The translations under genes and the position numbers were made by a program. From NCBI RefSeq assembly GCF_004022425.1, contig NZ_RBZY01000002.1:1-64000 (forward strand): 64,000 nucleotides of DNA, given 5' to 3'. The first letter of the stretch is position 1. The number at the start of each line of letters is the position of its first letter. The stretch comes from Microbacterium enclense (GTDB taxonomy: Bacteria > Actinomycetota > Actinomycetes > Actinomycetales > Microbacteriaceae). A model generated the notes under the pieces. That model was not told the origin of the DNA. It saw only the letters and a program-made list of their open reading frames with translations, and searched no databases. Of this stretch, positions 1 through 7,771 are shown one piece after another.

Positions 1-347
1 CCACGGCCACGCCCAAGCCGACGCCCAAGCCCACCGCGAGCCCGGCTCCCGCGTCGGTCGCGGTGGCGTACCTTCCCCAGAGCGCGTGGGGAGAGGGGTA
101 CGTGAGCGAGCTGACGGTCACGGCTGCCGGGCCCGTCACCTCCTGGACGGCCTCGTGGGAATCGCCCGGCGCACGGGCCGTCGTCAACGCCTGGGGCATG
201 ACCTGCAGCGTCGCCTCATCGACCGTCACGTGCCGCGGCGACGGGTGGGCGGCCTCTCCCGCTCCGGGGCAGACCGTCCGCGTCGGACTCCAGGTCGCCG
301 CCTCGTCCGCACCGACCTCCCCGCGGCTGACCGTCACCGCGAAGTGA
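1..347 (+). CDS. C-terminal end of a secreted protein with a CBM2-like carbohydrate-binding module (partial)
   Basis: The reading frame is open from the window edge, so only the last 115 or so residues are present. It begins in a Thr/Pro/Lys/Ala-rich linker (repeats like TPKPT), typical of the flexible arm between a secreted enzyme and its binding module. After the linker comes a domain of about 90 residues with widely spaced tryptophans (SAWGEG, TSWTASW, NAWGMT, DGWAAS) and a Gly-Gln-Thr-Val turn near the end, the general plan of family 2 cellulose/chitin-binding modules. Two cysteines (TCSVASS, VTCRGDG) could form a disulphide. The catalytic part lies outside the window, so the substrate cannot be named. 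The CBM2 assignment rests on pattern only. Confidence 0.55.
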   Translation, partial: TATPKPTPKPTASPAPASVAVAYLPQSAWGEGYVSELTVTAAGPVTSWTASWESPGARAVVNAWGMTCSVASSTVTCRGDGWAASPAPGQTVRVGLQVAASSAPTSPRLTVTAK

Positions 348-454
348 CGCGCGTGCCCGCGGCGTCCCCGTGTCGTCGCGCGGGTGCGCGAGGGCTGGTG
401 CGCGAGGGCCCGCCGTCCTTACGTCGGTGATCGCCGTCCCGGGCGGGGCGGCGT

Positions 455-1252
455 TCAGAGCCCGCGCGACAGGAACGCCACGCCGGCCTCACGGAACGCG
501 CGGGCACCGGGGGCGTTGACGTGGTGCCGCCCCGGGATGTCGACGAACTCCCCCTGCGGGAGGAGGGACGCGAGCCGCGCCGACTGGTCGTGGATCGGGT
601 CCTCCGTGCCGGTCGCGATGAGAACGGGCTGCGGCGGCGGTGAAGCAGGGTCGGGGTCGGTCTCGCCGAGACGCATGCCCTCCGCGATGGCGACGAGGGC
701 GCGGAGGTCGTTGCCGGCGACACGATCGGCGAGCGACATGTAGCGCTGGGTGGTGGCATCCTGAACCGGCTCGCCGCGATCGAGGAACGCCCGGGCCTGA
801 TCGACGTGCAGGCGGGCGAGCGGTCGGCCGTCCGGGATACCGCCCAGGACCGCGCGCTCGACGTGCTCGGGGGCGTCGACGGCGAGCTGCCATCCCACCC
901 GACCGCCGAGGGAGTAGCCCAGATACCGGACCTGGTCGACGAGGTAGGTGTCGAGCACGGCGACGAGGTCGGAGACGAGCGCGCTCATGCGGTACGACTC
1001 GGCGTCGTGCGGCTTGTCGCTCAGGCCGTGTCCGCGCTGGTCGACGGCGAGGACGCGGAAGCCGGCGCGCAGCAGATCGCGCACCCAGCCCGTGTTGACC
1101 CAGTTGTCGCGCGTCGACGACCCGAATCCGTGGACACACAGCACGGGCGGGGCGTCGGGGTCGCCCCACGCATACGTCGCGAGGCGGACGTTGTCGCCCA
1201 CGATCACGAACTGCGCCGGGGGGACTTCGGTGAGCGCGGGCACGGCATCCAT
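455..1252 (-). CDS. alpha/beta hydrolase
   Basis: A 265-residue alpha/beta-hydrolase fold protein. The oxyanion strand HGFGSS (41-46) and the nucleophile elbow GYSLGG (Ser114) are clear, with a probable acid Asp218 in GTEDPI and a base His243/244 in GRHHVNAP. No signal peptide is seen, so it is probably cytoplasmic; the substrate is unknown. A longer reading starts at 1300, but that ATG lies only 9 nt from the divergent mug start and has no ribosome site. I prefer the ATG at 1252 because AGGA stands 8 nt upstream of it and the family's conserved part begins soon after. Confidence 0.85.
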   Translation of the reverse strand: MDAVPALTEVPPAQFVIVGDNVRLATYAWGDPDAPPVLCVHGFGSSTRDNWVNTGWVRDLLRAGFRVLAVDQRGHGLSDKPHDAESYRMSALVSDLVAVLDTYLVDQVRYLGYSLGGRVGWQLAVDAPEHVERAVLGGIPDGRPLARLHVDQARAFLDRGEPVQDATTQRYMSLADRVAGNDLRALVAIAEGMRLGETDPDPASPPPQPVLIATGTEDPIHDQSARLASLLPQGEFVDIPGRHHVNAPGARAFREAGVAFLSRGL

Positions 1253-1297
1253 TCCGCCGATCCTGGCACAGCGGGTCGCCCCAGGCGTCGATGTGGT

Positions 1298-1303
1298 CAT
1301 AGT
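1298..1303 (+). promoter_or_regulatory. possible leaderless -10 box for mug
   Basis: CATAGT ends 6 nt before the ATG at 1310, the spacing seen at many leaderless genes in this window, although the first base departs from TANNNT. The same hexamer occurs upstream of the gene at 50185. No Shine-Dalgarno is present here. Confidence 0.35.
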
Positions 1304-1309
1304 GGTCGC

Positions 1310-1876
1310 ATGGGGTATTCACGCGCCGAGCTGGAGACGTTCCGGGATGCCACGATCCCCGACCTCGCGGGACCGGGGGTGCGACTGCTGTTCGTGGGCA
1401 TCAACCCGGGCCTGTGGACGGCCGCCACCGGCACCCCCTTCGCCCGGCCCGGCAACCGGTTTTGGCCCGCGCTGGTCGAGGCGGGGATCCTGTCGCGCCT
1501 TCCCGCCTACACGGGACCCCTGGATGCCACCGACCGCGAGATGATCGTCGCTGCGGGCGTGGGGGTGACCAACCTCGTCGCCCGGGCCACCGCGCGAGCC
1601 GACGAATTGACCCGCGACGAACTCCGGTCGGGCGCAGCCGCGCTGGAAGCGCGGGTCGCGGCGCTCTCGCCGCACGCGGTGGCCGTCGTCGGCCTGGACG
1701 CCTACCGCCGGGGCTTCGACCGTCCGAAGGCGGTGGCGGGCCGACAGGCCGAGAGCATCGGGGGAGTCCCGACGTGGGCGCTGCCGAATCCCAGCGGGCT
1801 GAACGCGCACGACACCGTCTCGTCGCTGGCCCGGGCCTACGCGGCGCCCGCGCGAGCCGCGGGGATTCTCGCGTGA
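1310..1876 (+). CDS. mug: mismatch-specific uracil-DNA glycosylase (Mug/TDG family)
   Basis: A 188-residue DNA repair enzyme that removes uracil or thymine from G:U/G:T mismatches and alkylated bases such as ethenocytosine. The two active-site motifs of the Mug family are present: GINPG (30-34), which holds the catalytic Asn, and NPSGLN (160-165), which enters the DNA helix. The length is slightly above E. coli Mug (168). The ATG at 1310 is chosen because the conserved fold starts about 20 residues later and no better start lies in frame. It is divergent from the hydrolase. Confidence 0.9.
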   Translation: MGYSRAELETFRDATIPDLAGPGVRLLFVGINPGLWTAATGTPFARPGNRFWPALVEAGILSRLPAYTGPLDATDREMIVAAGVGVTNLVARATARADELTRDELRSGAAALEARVAALSPHAVAVVGLDAYRRGFDRPKAVAGRQAESIGGVPTWALPNPSGLNAHDTVSSLARAYAAPARAAGILA

Positions 1877-1953
1877 CCCCTCCTCCCCAGGGGAGAGCGG
1901 CGGCGAGCGATGACCGTCGACGGGTAGGGTGACGCCGTCGAAAGGAGACGCGC

Positions 1954-2250
1954 GTGATCGTGGAGTTCGAGGGGGCGGTCTTCCGCTGGGAGGCGCGACT
2001 CGACAGCGACTGGTACTTCGTCGCGCTGCCGCTGGAACTCAGCGAGGCTGTGCGCGAGACGCAGACGCACCGGCGCGGCTTCGGCGGTGTGCGGGTCGAG
2101 GCCTCGATCGGGGCGTCGACGTGGCGGACGTCCGTGTTCCCCCAGTCCGACGGGGCGTACGTGCTGCCCCTGAAGCGGGCGGTCCGCGAGAGCGAGGGCA
2201 TCGCGCCCGACGGCATCGTCCTCGTCCACCTGTCCGTCATCGACGCCTAG
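1954..2250 (+). CDS. DUF1905 domain protein
   Basis: A small 98-residue protein with the DUF1905 pattern: an opening FEGAVFRWEA strand, WYFVALP, and a closing LPLKRAVRESEGI segment that leads to a VHLSV strand. The function of the family is not established. The GTG start at 1954 has a good AAAGGAG 6 nt upstream, and a -10-like TAGGGT at 1925-1930 would give a short leader. The next gene starts 4 nt after its stop, so the two are probably co-transcribed, though their functions have no clear link. Confidence 0.75.
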   Translation: MIVEFEGAVFRWEARLDSDWYFVALPLELSEAVRETQTHRRGFGGVRVEASIGASTWRTSVFPQSDGAYVLPLKRAVRESEGIAPDGIVLVHLSVIDA

Positions 2251-2254
2251 CCGC

Positions 2255-2707
2255 GTGCTCGGCGTCGCCCTCGTCCTCTTCGCAGCGCTGTCCGTCCTGC
2301 TCGCCGTCGTGGATGCCCGCCGCCACCGTCTTCCCCACGCGCTCGTCCTGCCCGGCCTCGGCTGCGCGCTGGCCCTTCTGACCTCCGCGGCTCTGGCCGC
2401 CGGCACGCCCGGACGCCTCGCGGGGATCTGGGGCGGAGCGGCATCCGCGTTCCTGTTCTGTCTGGTGCTTCACCTCGTCCGTCCCACGGGCTTCGGAGGC
2501 GGGGACGTGACGCTCGCCGCGCTCATCGGCGCCCACCTCGGCTGGTTCGGGCTGGATGCCGTGATCGCGGGGCTCCTCGCCGGGTTCGTGTGCGGCGGGG
2601 TCGCGGCCGCGGGAGTGCTGCTCGCGGGTGCGCGGCGGGTCGAGTTCGCCTTCGGGCCACCCCTGCTGCTCGGGGCGTGGTGGGTACTGCTCGGCGAGGT
2701 GGGCTAG
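2255..2707 (+). CDS. small type IV prepilin peptidase (A24 family)
   Basis: A 150-residue, almost wholly hydrophobic protein with the two aspartates of the prepilin-peptidase/preflagellin-peptidase family: Asp20 in VVDARRHRLPH and Asp84 in GFGGGD. It corresponds to the catalytic membrane core only; the N-terminal zinc/methylase domain of PilD is missing, as in many actinobacterial TadV/CpaA-like enzymes. It would cleave the leader of Flp/Tad-type pilins at the membrane, but no pilin gene lies nearby. The start is GTG, 4 nt after the DUF1905 stop. Confidence 0.82.
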   Translation: MLGVALVLFAALSVLLAVVDARRHRLPHALVLPGLGCALALLTSAALAAGTPGRLAGIWGGAASAFLFCLVLHLVRPTGFGGGDVTLAALIGAHLGWFGLDAVIAGLLAGFVCGGVAAAGVLLAGARRVEFAFGPPLLLGAWWVLLGEVG

Positions 2708-2718
2708 CGCGATGAACG

Positions 2719-2764
2719 TCGCAGGATCCGCCGGTCTTAGCAGATGCCGACCGCCATCCTGCGA
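2719..2764. repeat. imperfect long inverted repeat between prepilin peptidase and yihY genes
   Basis: TCGCAGGAT (2719-2727) is mirrored by ATCCTGCGA (2756-2764), and the inner bases CGCCGGTC / GACCGCC extend the pairing to an arm of about 16 bp with a loop near TTAGCAGATGCC. It could act as a terminator for the upstream pair, although no T run follows, or as a mobile palindromic repeat. Confidence 0.5.
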
Positions 2765-2830
2765 TCCCGGCGGCGTTCTGCGATGCGGGGCCGCCGGTCA
2801 AGCCTCCCGGGCGGATCCGTGCGGCCCGCC

Positions 2831-2836
2831 TAACCT
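2831..2836 (+). promoter_or_regulatory. leaderless -10 box for the yihY-family gene
   Basis: TAACCT is followed by exactly 6 nt and the ATG at 2843, so the transcript would begin at or next to the start codon. No clear -35 box is seen. Confidence 0.55.
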
Positions 2837-2842
2837 GAGGAA

Positions 2843-3865
2843 ATGGCTGATCTCCTCCGTCGCGTCACCGCGTGGGCCCTGCGGCTGCGCCTCGTGCGCG
2901 CCTACCTCGTCTACTCGGGACGGCGCGGGCCGATGCTCGCCGACAGCGTGACCTACCGCACCCTCTTCAGCGTCTTCGCCGGCGTGCTCATCGGGTTCTC
3001 CTTCGCGGCTCTCTGGCTCGCCGGGAACCCCGACGCGCTCGCCGCGCTCGTGCGATCGGTCGACAGTGTCATCCCGGGGCTCGTCGGAGCGGACGGGCTC
3101 ATCGACGTCGAGAACATCCAGGCTCCGGAGGGGCTCACGGTCGCCGGCATCCTCGGATCCATCGGTCTGCTGGGCGCGGCGATCGGTGCGGTCGGGTCGC
3201 TGCGCTCGGCGCTGCGCCAGATCGCCGACGTCACCACCGAGGACACGTTCATCGTGTGGGTGCTCCTGCGGAACCTGGCGCTCGCGGTCGGGATCGGTGT
3301 CGCGCTCGCCGCGGCCGCGGGCGTGACCTTCCTCGCCACCGCGGGTCTGACCGTCGTACGGGATTGGCTGGGCATCTCGGCGGACTCGTGGATCACCGGC
3401 ATCCTGACCTGGCTCGTCTCCACCCTCGTCGTCCTGGCCCTCGACACGGCCGTCGTCGCGGCGGCCTTCGCGCTGTTGTCGGGGGTTCGCGTGCGACGGG
3501 CCACGTTGCTGCGGGGAGCTCTCCTCGGCGGCGTCGGACTGGTCGCGCTGCAGCAGCTCTCCGGGCTGTTCGTCAGGGGAGCGGGGGGCAACCCGCTGCT
3601 GGCGACGTTCGCCGCGCTCATCGCGCTGCTGCTGTGGCTCAACCTGTCGAGTCAGGTGATCCTCATCGCCGGTGCCTACATCACCGTCGGGCACGAGGAG
3701 GACCAGGACCGCATCCGTGCCAAGTTCGGTGCGGAAACGCTCCTGCAGTTCCGCGTGCAGCGCGCCGAACGTGCGGTGCAGGCCGAGGTGAGTGAGTTGG
3801 ATGCCGCTCGCGCGGCCGAGGCGAAGGAACGCGAAGCGGTGGCGAAGACTAACGCGGACGAGTGA
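2843..3865 (+). CDS. YihY/BrkB family inner membrane protein
   Basis: A 340-residue protein of the YihY/virulence factor BrkB family (once called RNase BN). Several long hydrophobic segments span roughly residues 40-285, starting with the family-type opening VYSGRRGPMLADSVTYRTLF, in which a Tyr-Arg-Thr motif precedes the first membrane span. The C-terminal 60 residues are charged and Ala/Glu/Lys-rich (AEVSELDAARAAEAKEREA), probably a cytoplasmic helix. The biochemical role of the family is unsettled; transport or export has been proposed. It is monocistronic by spacing and has its own -10 box. Confidence 0.87.
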   Translation: MADLLRRVTAWALRLRLVRAYLVYSGRRGPMLADSVTYRTLFSVFAGVLIGFSFAALWLAGNPDALAALVRSVDSVIPGLVGADGLIDVENIQAPEGLTVAGILGSIGLLGAAIGAVGSLRSALRQIADVTTEDTFIVWVLLRNLALAVGIGVALAAAAGVTFLATAGLTVVRDWLGISADSWITGILTWLVSTLVVLALDTAVVAAAFALLSGVRVRRATLLRGALLGGVGLVALQQLSGLFVRGAGGNPLLATFAALIALLLWLNLSSQVILIAGAYITVGHEEDQDRIRAKFGAETLLQFRVQRAERAVQAEVSELDAARAAEAKEREAVAKTNADE

Positions 3866-3881
3866 CGGGCACGGGCGCGTC

Positions 3882-3887
3882 TAGGGT
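3882..3887 (+). promoter_or_regulatory. leaderless -10 box for nnrE
   Basis: TAGGGT, then 6 nt, then the ATG at 3894. There is no ribosome site between them. Confidence 0.6.
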
Positions 3888-3893
3888 GGCGGC

Positions 3894-4601
3894 ATGACCG
3901 ACCGAATCGTCGCGTACACCGCCGACGCGATCCGCTCGGCGGAGGCCCCGCTGCTCGCGGCCGGGCGACCGCTCATGCGCGACGCCGCGCGGGCCCTGGC
4001 CGATGTCGTCGTCGAGGAACTCGCCCGAACACCCGGCTCGGTGCTGGTGCTGGCCGGCTCCGGCGACAACGGCGGCGATGCGCTCTTCGCCGCGGCGGAT
4101 TTCGCTCGTCAGGCGGACCGGGTCGACATCGTCCTCACCCGTGATCGGGTGCACCGCGAGGCTCTCGACGCGGCCGTCGCCGCGGGTGCCCGCCTCCGGG
4201 ACGCTTCCGAGATCTGCCTCGCCGATGCCGATCACGCCCTGGTGGTCGACGGCATCCTGGGCATCGGTGCGTCGCCCGACGCGCGGTTGCGCGGGACGGG
4301 ACGCGCCGTCGTCGAGGCGCTCCTGCCTGCCGTGGTCGCCGAACGCGTGCGGGTGGTGGCCGCGGACGTCCCGAGCGGTCTGCACCCCGACACCGGTGAG
4401 GCGGATGCCGCGGTCCTCCCCGCCCACGTCACGGTGACATTCGGCGCGGTGAAGGCCGGGTTGCTGCGCGGACGCGGCCCCGAGCTCTCCGGCCGCGTCG
4501 TGCTCGTTGACCTCGGCCTCGAGCCTCAGCTGCGGCTCGTGCAGCCGGCGATCACGGCCGCCGTGCCGATCGTCCGGCATACGCCCGCCGAGCGGGCGTA
4601 G
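3894..4601 (+). CDS. nnrE: NAD(P)H-hydrate epimerase (YjeF N-terminal domain)
   Basis: A 235-residue enzyme that epimerises damaged NAD(P)HX so that the dehydratase can repair it. The YjeF_N signature is clear: LAGSGDNGGDAL (53-64) corresponds to the GxGNNGGDG phosphate loop, followed by VDGILGIGAS and DVPSGLHPDTG, which carry the active-site Asp and substrate contacts. The C-terminal kinase-like dehydratase domain of the fused YjeF form is missing, so this is the stand-alone epimerase; the dehydratase must be elsewhere. It converges on the amidotransferase gene. Confidence 0.88.
   Translation: MTDRIVAYTADAIRSAEAPLLAAGRPLMRDAARALADVVVEELARTPGSVLVLAGSGDNGGDALFAAADFARQADRVDIVLTRDRVHREALDAAVAAGARLRDASEICLADADHALVVDGILGIGASPDARLRGTGRAVVEALLPAVVAERVRVVAADVPSGLHPDTGEADAAVLPAHVTVTFGAVKAGLLRGRGPELSGRVVLVDLGLEPQLRLVQPAITAAVPIVRHTPAERA
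4581..4599 (+). terminator. hairpin at the end of nnrE
   Basis: An 8-bp stem, ACGCCCGC (4581-4588) with GCGGGCGT (4592-4599), overlaps the last codons of nnrE. A second weaker GGGCGG/CCGCCC pairing follows. There is no T run, so this is only a possible terminator between two convergent genes. Confidence 0.35.
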
Positions 4602-4633
4602 CTCGGGCGGTCGGTCTCGGCGCCGCCCGCCGG

Positions 4634-5368
4634 TCAGTCGGCGTAACGCTCGACGAACGCGCGCAGGATGCCACCGGTCGCCGTCACGGGCGTACGACGC
4701 ACGGCCGCGAGGGTGAGGTCGAGCTCATCCGGCGCGAAGTACCCGTACGACGCGTACGCGTGGATCCGCGTGACGATCCCGGCGAGGTCGAGTTCGGGAT
4801 GGAACTGCGTGGCGTACACGTTCCGGCCGACGCGGAACATCTGCACGGGGCAGGTGGGGGACGAAGCGAGCAGTGTCGCCGTCGCCGGCAGGCGCGAGAT
4901 CGCCTCCTTATGACCCACGAATGCCGGGAAGCGGTCCGGCAACCGGCCCAGGAGCGGGTCGACGCGGCCGGCCTCGGTCAGCGTGACATCCACGACGCTG
5001 ATCGGTTCGGCGTACGTCCCGTCGATGGGCGCGCCGAGGTGCGTGCCGAGGGTGCCGACCCCGTAGCACGCTCCGAGGAACGGCGCGTCCCGGGCCACGA
5101 CGCGGTCGACGAGCTCGGCCATCTCGGCCTCCACCCGCCGCTGCACCGCGGACTTCTTCTCCCAGGGGTCGGAGGCGTTGAACGGACTGCCCCCGACAAG
5201 GATGCCGGCGACTTCGTCGAGGTCGATCTCGGGCATCGGGTCGCGCTCGAGGCGGATGCGCCGCAGCCGCTCGGGCGGAAGGCCCGTGAACCGGAGGAAG
5301 AGGGCGTACTCCTCGTCGGCGGGGAGGTCCTCGGCGCGGGTCGCCAGGAGCACGAAAGGGCGATCCAC
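4634..5368 (-). CDS. class I glutamine amidotransferase-like protein
   Basis: A 244-residue single-domain GATase1 protein. The nucleophile sits in GACYGVG (Cys101) and the His-Glu pair in QFHPEL (His190, Glu192), completing the catalytic triad. An oxyanion loop VGGSPFN (58-64) precedes it. No synthase domain is fused, and it resembles the GMP synthase glutamine-amidotransferase-like group whose acceptor is usually unknown; gamma-glutamyl hydrolysis of a small molecule is possible. The GTG start is supported by a leaderless -10 box 7 nt upstream. Confidence 0.85.
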   Translation of the reverse strand: MDRPFVLLATRAEDLPADEEYALFLRFTGLPPERLRRIRLERDPMPEIDLDEVAGILVGGSPFNASDPWEKKSAVQRRVEAEMAELVDRVVARDAPFLGACYGVGTLGTHLGAPIDGTYAEPISVVDVTLTEAGRVDPLLGRLPDRFPAFVGHKEAISRLPATATLLASSPTCPVQMFRVGRNVYATQFHPELDLAGIVTRIHAYASYGYFAPDELDLTLAAVRRTPVTATGGILRAFVERYAD

Positions 5369-5375
5369 CCGAGCG

Positions 5376-5381
5376 AGTCTA
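5376..5381 (-). promoter_or_regulatory. leaderless -10 box for the amidotransferase gene
   Basis: Read on the minus strand, TAGACT is followed by 7 nt and the GTG at 5368, with no Shine-Dalgarno. Confidence 0.55.
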
Positions 5382-5424
5382 GGCGAGGGGTGTCAAGGCG
5401 CCGACCGCCGCGGGGACCCCGGTC

Positions 5425-5430
5425 TACTCT
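5425..5430 (+). promoter_or_regulatory. leaderless -10 box for the 75-residue protein gene
   Basis: TACTCT is followed by 6 nt (gggcgc) and the ATG at 5437. Confidence 0.55.
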
Positions 5431-5436
5431 GGGCGC

Positions 5437-5664
5437 ATGGCTATTGCACGACTGACCGGAGGCCCGCTCGACGGGCAGGCGATTCCGCTCGAGAACGAGT
5501 CCGACGACACGCTGATCATGCCCTACAGCGAGGGGCAGCTCGTCTACCGCCGCGAGGGCGGTCTCGAGAACACCGGCGATTCCGACGGGCCCACGCAGGC
5601 GGTCTTCACCTACATCGAAGAGACCGAGGAGATCAACCGCGAAGCGAACGAGCGGGACGATTGA
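5437..5664 (+). CDS. small acidic hypothetical protein
   Basis: A 75-residue acidic protein that I do not recognise. It starts with a compact beta-rich stretch (IARLTGGPLDGQAIPL, then LVYRREGG and QAVFTYIEE) and ends in a Glu/Asp/Arg-rich helix-like tail (EEINREANERDD). No membrane segment, cysteine or known motif is present. Codon use matches its neighbours and a leaderless promoter precedes it, so it is probably a real gene. The CYTH gene overlaps its stop codon by 4 nt, which suggests translational coupling and perhaps a joint role. Confidence 0.7.
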   Translation: MAIARLTGGPLDGQAIPLENESDDTLIMPYSEGQLVYRREGGLENTGDSDGPTQAVFTYIEETEEINREANERDD

Positions 5665-6302
5665 GCGGGGCCGCCCAGGGGGCGTCGTCGGTCGAGGTCG
5701 AGTCCAAGTACGACGTCGACGGGGACACACCCCTCCCCGACTGGTCGCACCTGCCCGGGGTCGCCCGCGTCGGTGACCCCGAACCGCGCGACCTCGACGC
5801 GCGCTATCTCGACACTCCGGACACCGATCTGGCACGCAACGGCGTCGCCGTCCGCCGCCGTCGGGGTGGTCCCGACGAGGGCTGGCACGTGAAGGCCCCG
5901 GCCGAGGGCGGACGCTCCGAAACCCAGTGGCCGCTGGGAGAGCTCGGTGACCCCGAAGCCGACCCCGTCGTTCCGGAGGAGATCCAGGATGCCGTGGCGG
6001 CGTGGGCGCACGGCCCGTTCCTCCCGCTCGCGCGCGTGCGCAACCACCGCACGGCCTACGCGCTCTTCGATGCGGAGGGCGGCGTCGTCGCCGAGTTCGT
6101 CGACGACCGGGTCCGCGCTCGCGACGAGCGTCGCGGCGTCGAATCGGAGTGGCGCGAGTGGGAGGTCGAGCTCGGCCCGGCCGGGCCCGCCGATCGCGAG
6201 GGCCGCGCCGTCCTGTTCGCCGCAGTGGATGCCGCCGTGTTCGCCGCGGGCGGTCGCCCCGCGGCATCCGGATCCAAACTCGCCCGGGCGCTCGGCCACT
6301 GA
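5661..6302 (+). CDS. CYTH domain protein (triphosphate tunnel metalloenzyme)
   Basis: A 213-residue CYTH/TTM fold protein. The signature ExExK is present as EVESK near the N-terminus, followed by the alternating Arg/Glu/Lys strands expected to line the tunnel (RYLDTPDTDLARNGVAVRRR, WHVKAP, RNHRTAYALF, EWREWEVEL). Relatives hydrolyse triphosphates or inorganic tripolyphosphate; the CHAD domain often fused to it is missing. The only start upstream of the motif is the TTG at 5661, overlapping the preceding TGA (TTGA), so translation probably depends on coupling. A strong terminator follows. Confidence 0.82.
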   Translation: MSGAAQGASSVEVESKYDVDGDTPLPDWSHLPGVARVGDPEPRDLDARYLDTPDTDLARNGVAVRRRRGGPDEGWHVKAPAEGGRSETQWPLGELGDPEADPVVPEEIQDAVAAWAHGPFLPLARVRNHRTAYALFDAEGGVVAEFVDDRVRARDERRGVESEWREWEVELGPAGPADREGRAVLFAAVDAAVFAAGGRPAASGSKLARALGH

Positions 6303-6317
6303 CGGGCCGTTACGAGA

Positions 6318-6348
6318 AAAGCCCGCCCGGACGACCCGGGCGGGCTTT
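6318..6348. terminator. bidirectional intrinsic terminator between the CYTH gene and lpdA
   Basis: A 13-bp stem, AAAGCCCGCCCGG (6318-6330) with CCGGGCGGGCTTT (6336-6348), has a 5-nt loop. T and A runs flank it on both sides, so it can stop both convergent genes. Confidence 0.88.
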
Positions 6349-6361
6349 CTTCGTGAGTCGA

Positions 6362-7759
6362 TCAGAGGTTGATCATGTGGCCGACGAGGCCGTGGAAGGC
6401 CTCCTGCAGGCCCTCCGACAGCGTCGGGTGGGTGTGCACGTTCCGCGCGGCCTCGAGAGCGGTGAGGTCCCACTTCTGCGCGAGCGTCAGCTCGGGGAGG
6501 AGTTCGGAGACGTCGGGGCCGATGAGGTGGCCGCCGATGAGCTCGAGGGTCTCGGCGTCGGCGACGAGCTTGACGAAGCCGACGGGCTCGCCCAGGCCGT
6601 TGGCCTTGCCGTTGGCGGAGAAGGGGAACTTCGCGACCTTGATGTCGTGACCGGCGTCGCGGGCCTGCTGCTCGGTGAGGCCGAACGAGGCGACCTGCGG
6701 GTTGCAGAAGGTGGCGCGGGGCATGTTGCGGTAGTCGCCCAGGGTCTGGGTCTCGGCGTTGCCGATCGTCTCGGCGGCGACGACGCCCTGCGCCTCGGCG
6801 ACGTGGGCGAGCTGCAGCTTCGCGGTGACGTCACCGATGGCGTAGATGTGCGGGACGTTCGTGCGCATGTGGTCGTCGATGTCGATCGCGCCGCGCTCGG
6901 TGAGCTTCACCCCGGTGTTCTCCAGGCCGAAACCGTCGACCTTGGGGGCGAAGCCGATGGACATGAGCACGCGGTCGGCGTCGATGGAGCCCTGCGCGCC
7001 GTCCTTGCCGGTGTACGCGACGGTGACCTTGTCGCCGTGATCGGTGACGGAGTCGACCTTGGTGGAGGTGAGGATGTCGACGCCGTAGCTCTTGTACTGC
7101 TTCTGGATCTCTTTCGAGACCTCGGCGTCCTCGTTGGGGAGGGCGCGGTCGAGGAACTCGATGATGGTGACCTTCACGCCGTAGTTCGTCATGACGTACG
7201 CGAACTCCATGCCGATCGCGCCGGCACCGACGATGACGATGGAGCCGGGGAGCTCGCGGGTGAGGATCTGCTCCTCGTACGTCACGACGTTCTCGGACAG
7301 CTCGACCCCGGGCAGCAGCCGCACGGTGGAGCCGGTGGCGATGATGACGTTGTCGAATGTGACCTGCTCGGTGGAGCCGTCGGCCTTGGTCACCGTGAGG
7401 GAGTGATCGTCGGTGAAGTGTCCGCGGCCCTCGTACTCGGTGACCTTGTTCTTCTTCATCAGGTAGTGGATGCCCTTGACGTGCCCGGCCGCGACCGAGC
7501 GCGACCGGTCGAACGCCTTCCCGAAGTCGAAGTGCACGTCGCCGGAGATGCCGAACAGGTCGGCCTTGGCGTGGAACGTGTGGGCCAGGTCGGCGTTGCG
7601 CAGCAGCGCCTTGGAGGGGATGCAGCCGACGTTGAGGCAGACACCGCCCCAGTACTTCTCTTCGATGACCGCGACCGACAGCCCCAGCTGCGCGCCGCGA
7701 ACGGCTGCGACGTACCCGCCGGGACCCGCACCAAGAATGACCAGATCGTAATGAGGCAT
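6362..7759 (-). CDS. lpdA: dihydrolipoyl dehydrogenase (E3)
   Basis: A 465-residue FAD flavoprotein that reoxidises the lipoyl groups of pyruvate and 2-oxoglutarate dehydrogenases with NAD+. The N-terminal FAD fingerprint [10 protein letters not shown], the redox disulphide GGVCLNVGC (Cys41/Cys46), the NAD-binding [10 protein letters not shown], the second FAD contact YAIGDV and the C-terminal acid-base pair in HTHPTLSE (His444, Glu449) are all present. It stands alone, not in a dehydrogenase operon, as is usual in actinobacteria. It lies directly downstream of copC and has a leaderless -10 box. GarA, encoded nearby, controls 2-oxoglutarate dehydrogenase in this phylum. Confidence 0.97.
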   Translation of the reverse strand: MPHYDLVILGAGPGGYVAAVRGAQLGLSVAVIEEKYWGGVCLNVGCIPSKALLRNADLAHTFHAKADLFGISGDVHFDFGKAFDRSRSVAAGHVKGIHYLMKKNKVTEYEGRGHFTDDHSLTVTKADGSTEQVTFDNVIIATGSTVRLLPGVELSENVVTYEEQILTRELPGSIVIVGAGAIGMEFAYVMTNYGVKVTIIEFLDRALPNEDAEVSKEIQKQYKSYGVDILTSTKVDSVTDHGDKVTVAYTGKDGAQGSIDADRVLMSIGFAPKVDGFGLENTGVKLTERGAIDIDDHMRTNVPHIYAIGDVTAKLQLAHVAEAQGVVAAETIGNAETQTLGDYRNMPRATFCNPQVASFGLTEQQARDAGHDIKVAKFPFSANGKANGLGEPVGFVKLVADAETLELIGGHLIGPDVSELLPELTLAQKWDLTALEAARNVHTHPTLSEGLQEAFHGLVGHMINL

Positions 7760-7765
7760 GCGGAA

Positions 7766-7771
7766 AGCCTA
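7766..7771 (-). promoter_or_regulatory. leaderless -10 box for lpdA, overlapping the copC stop codon
   Basis: On the minus strand TAGGCT is followed by 6 nt and the ATG at 7759. Its first three bases are the TAG stop of copC (7769-7771). Confidence 0.6.
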
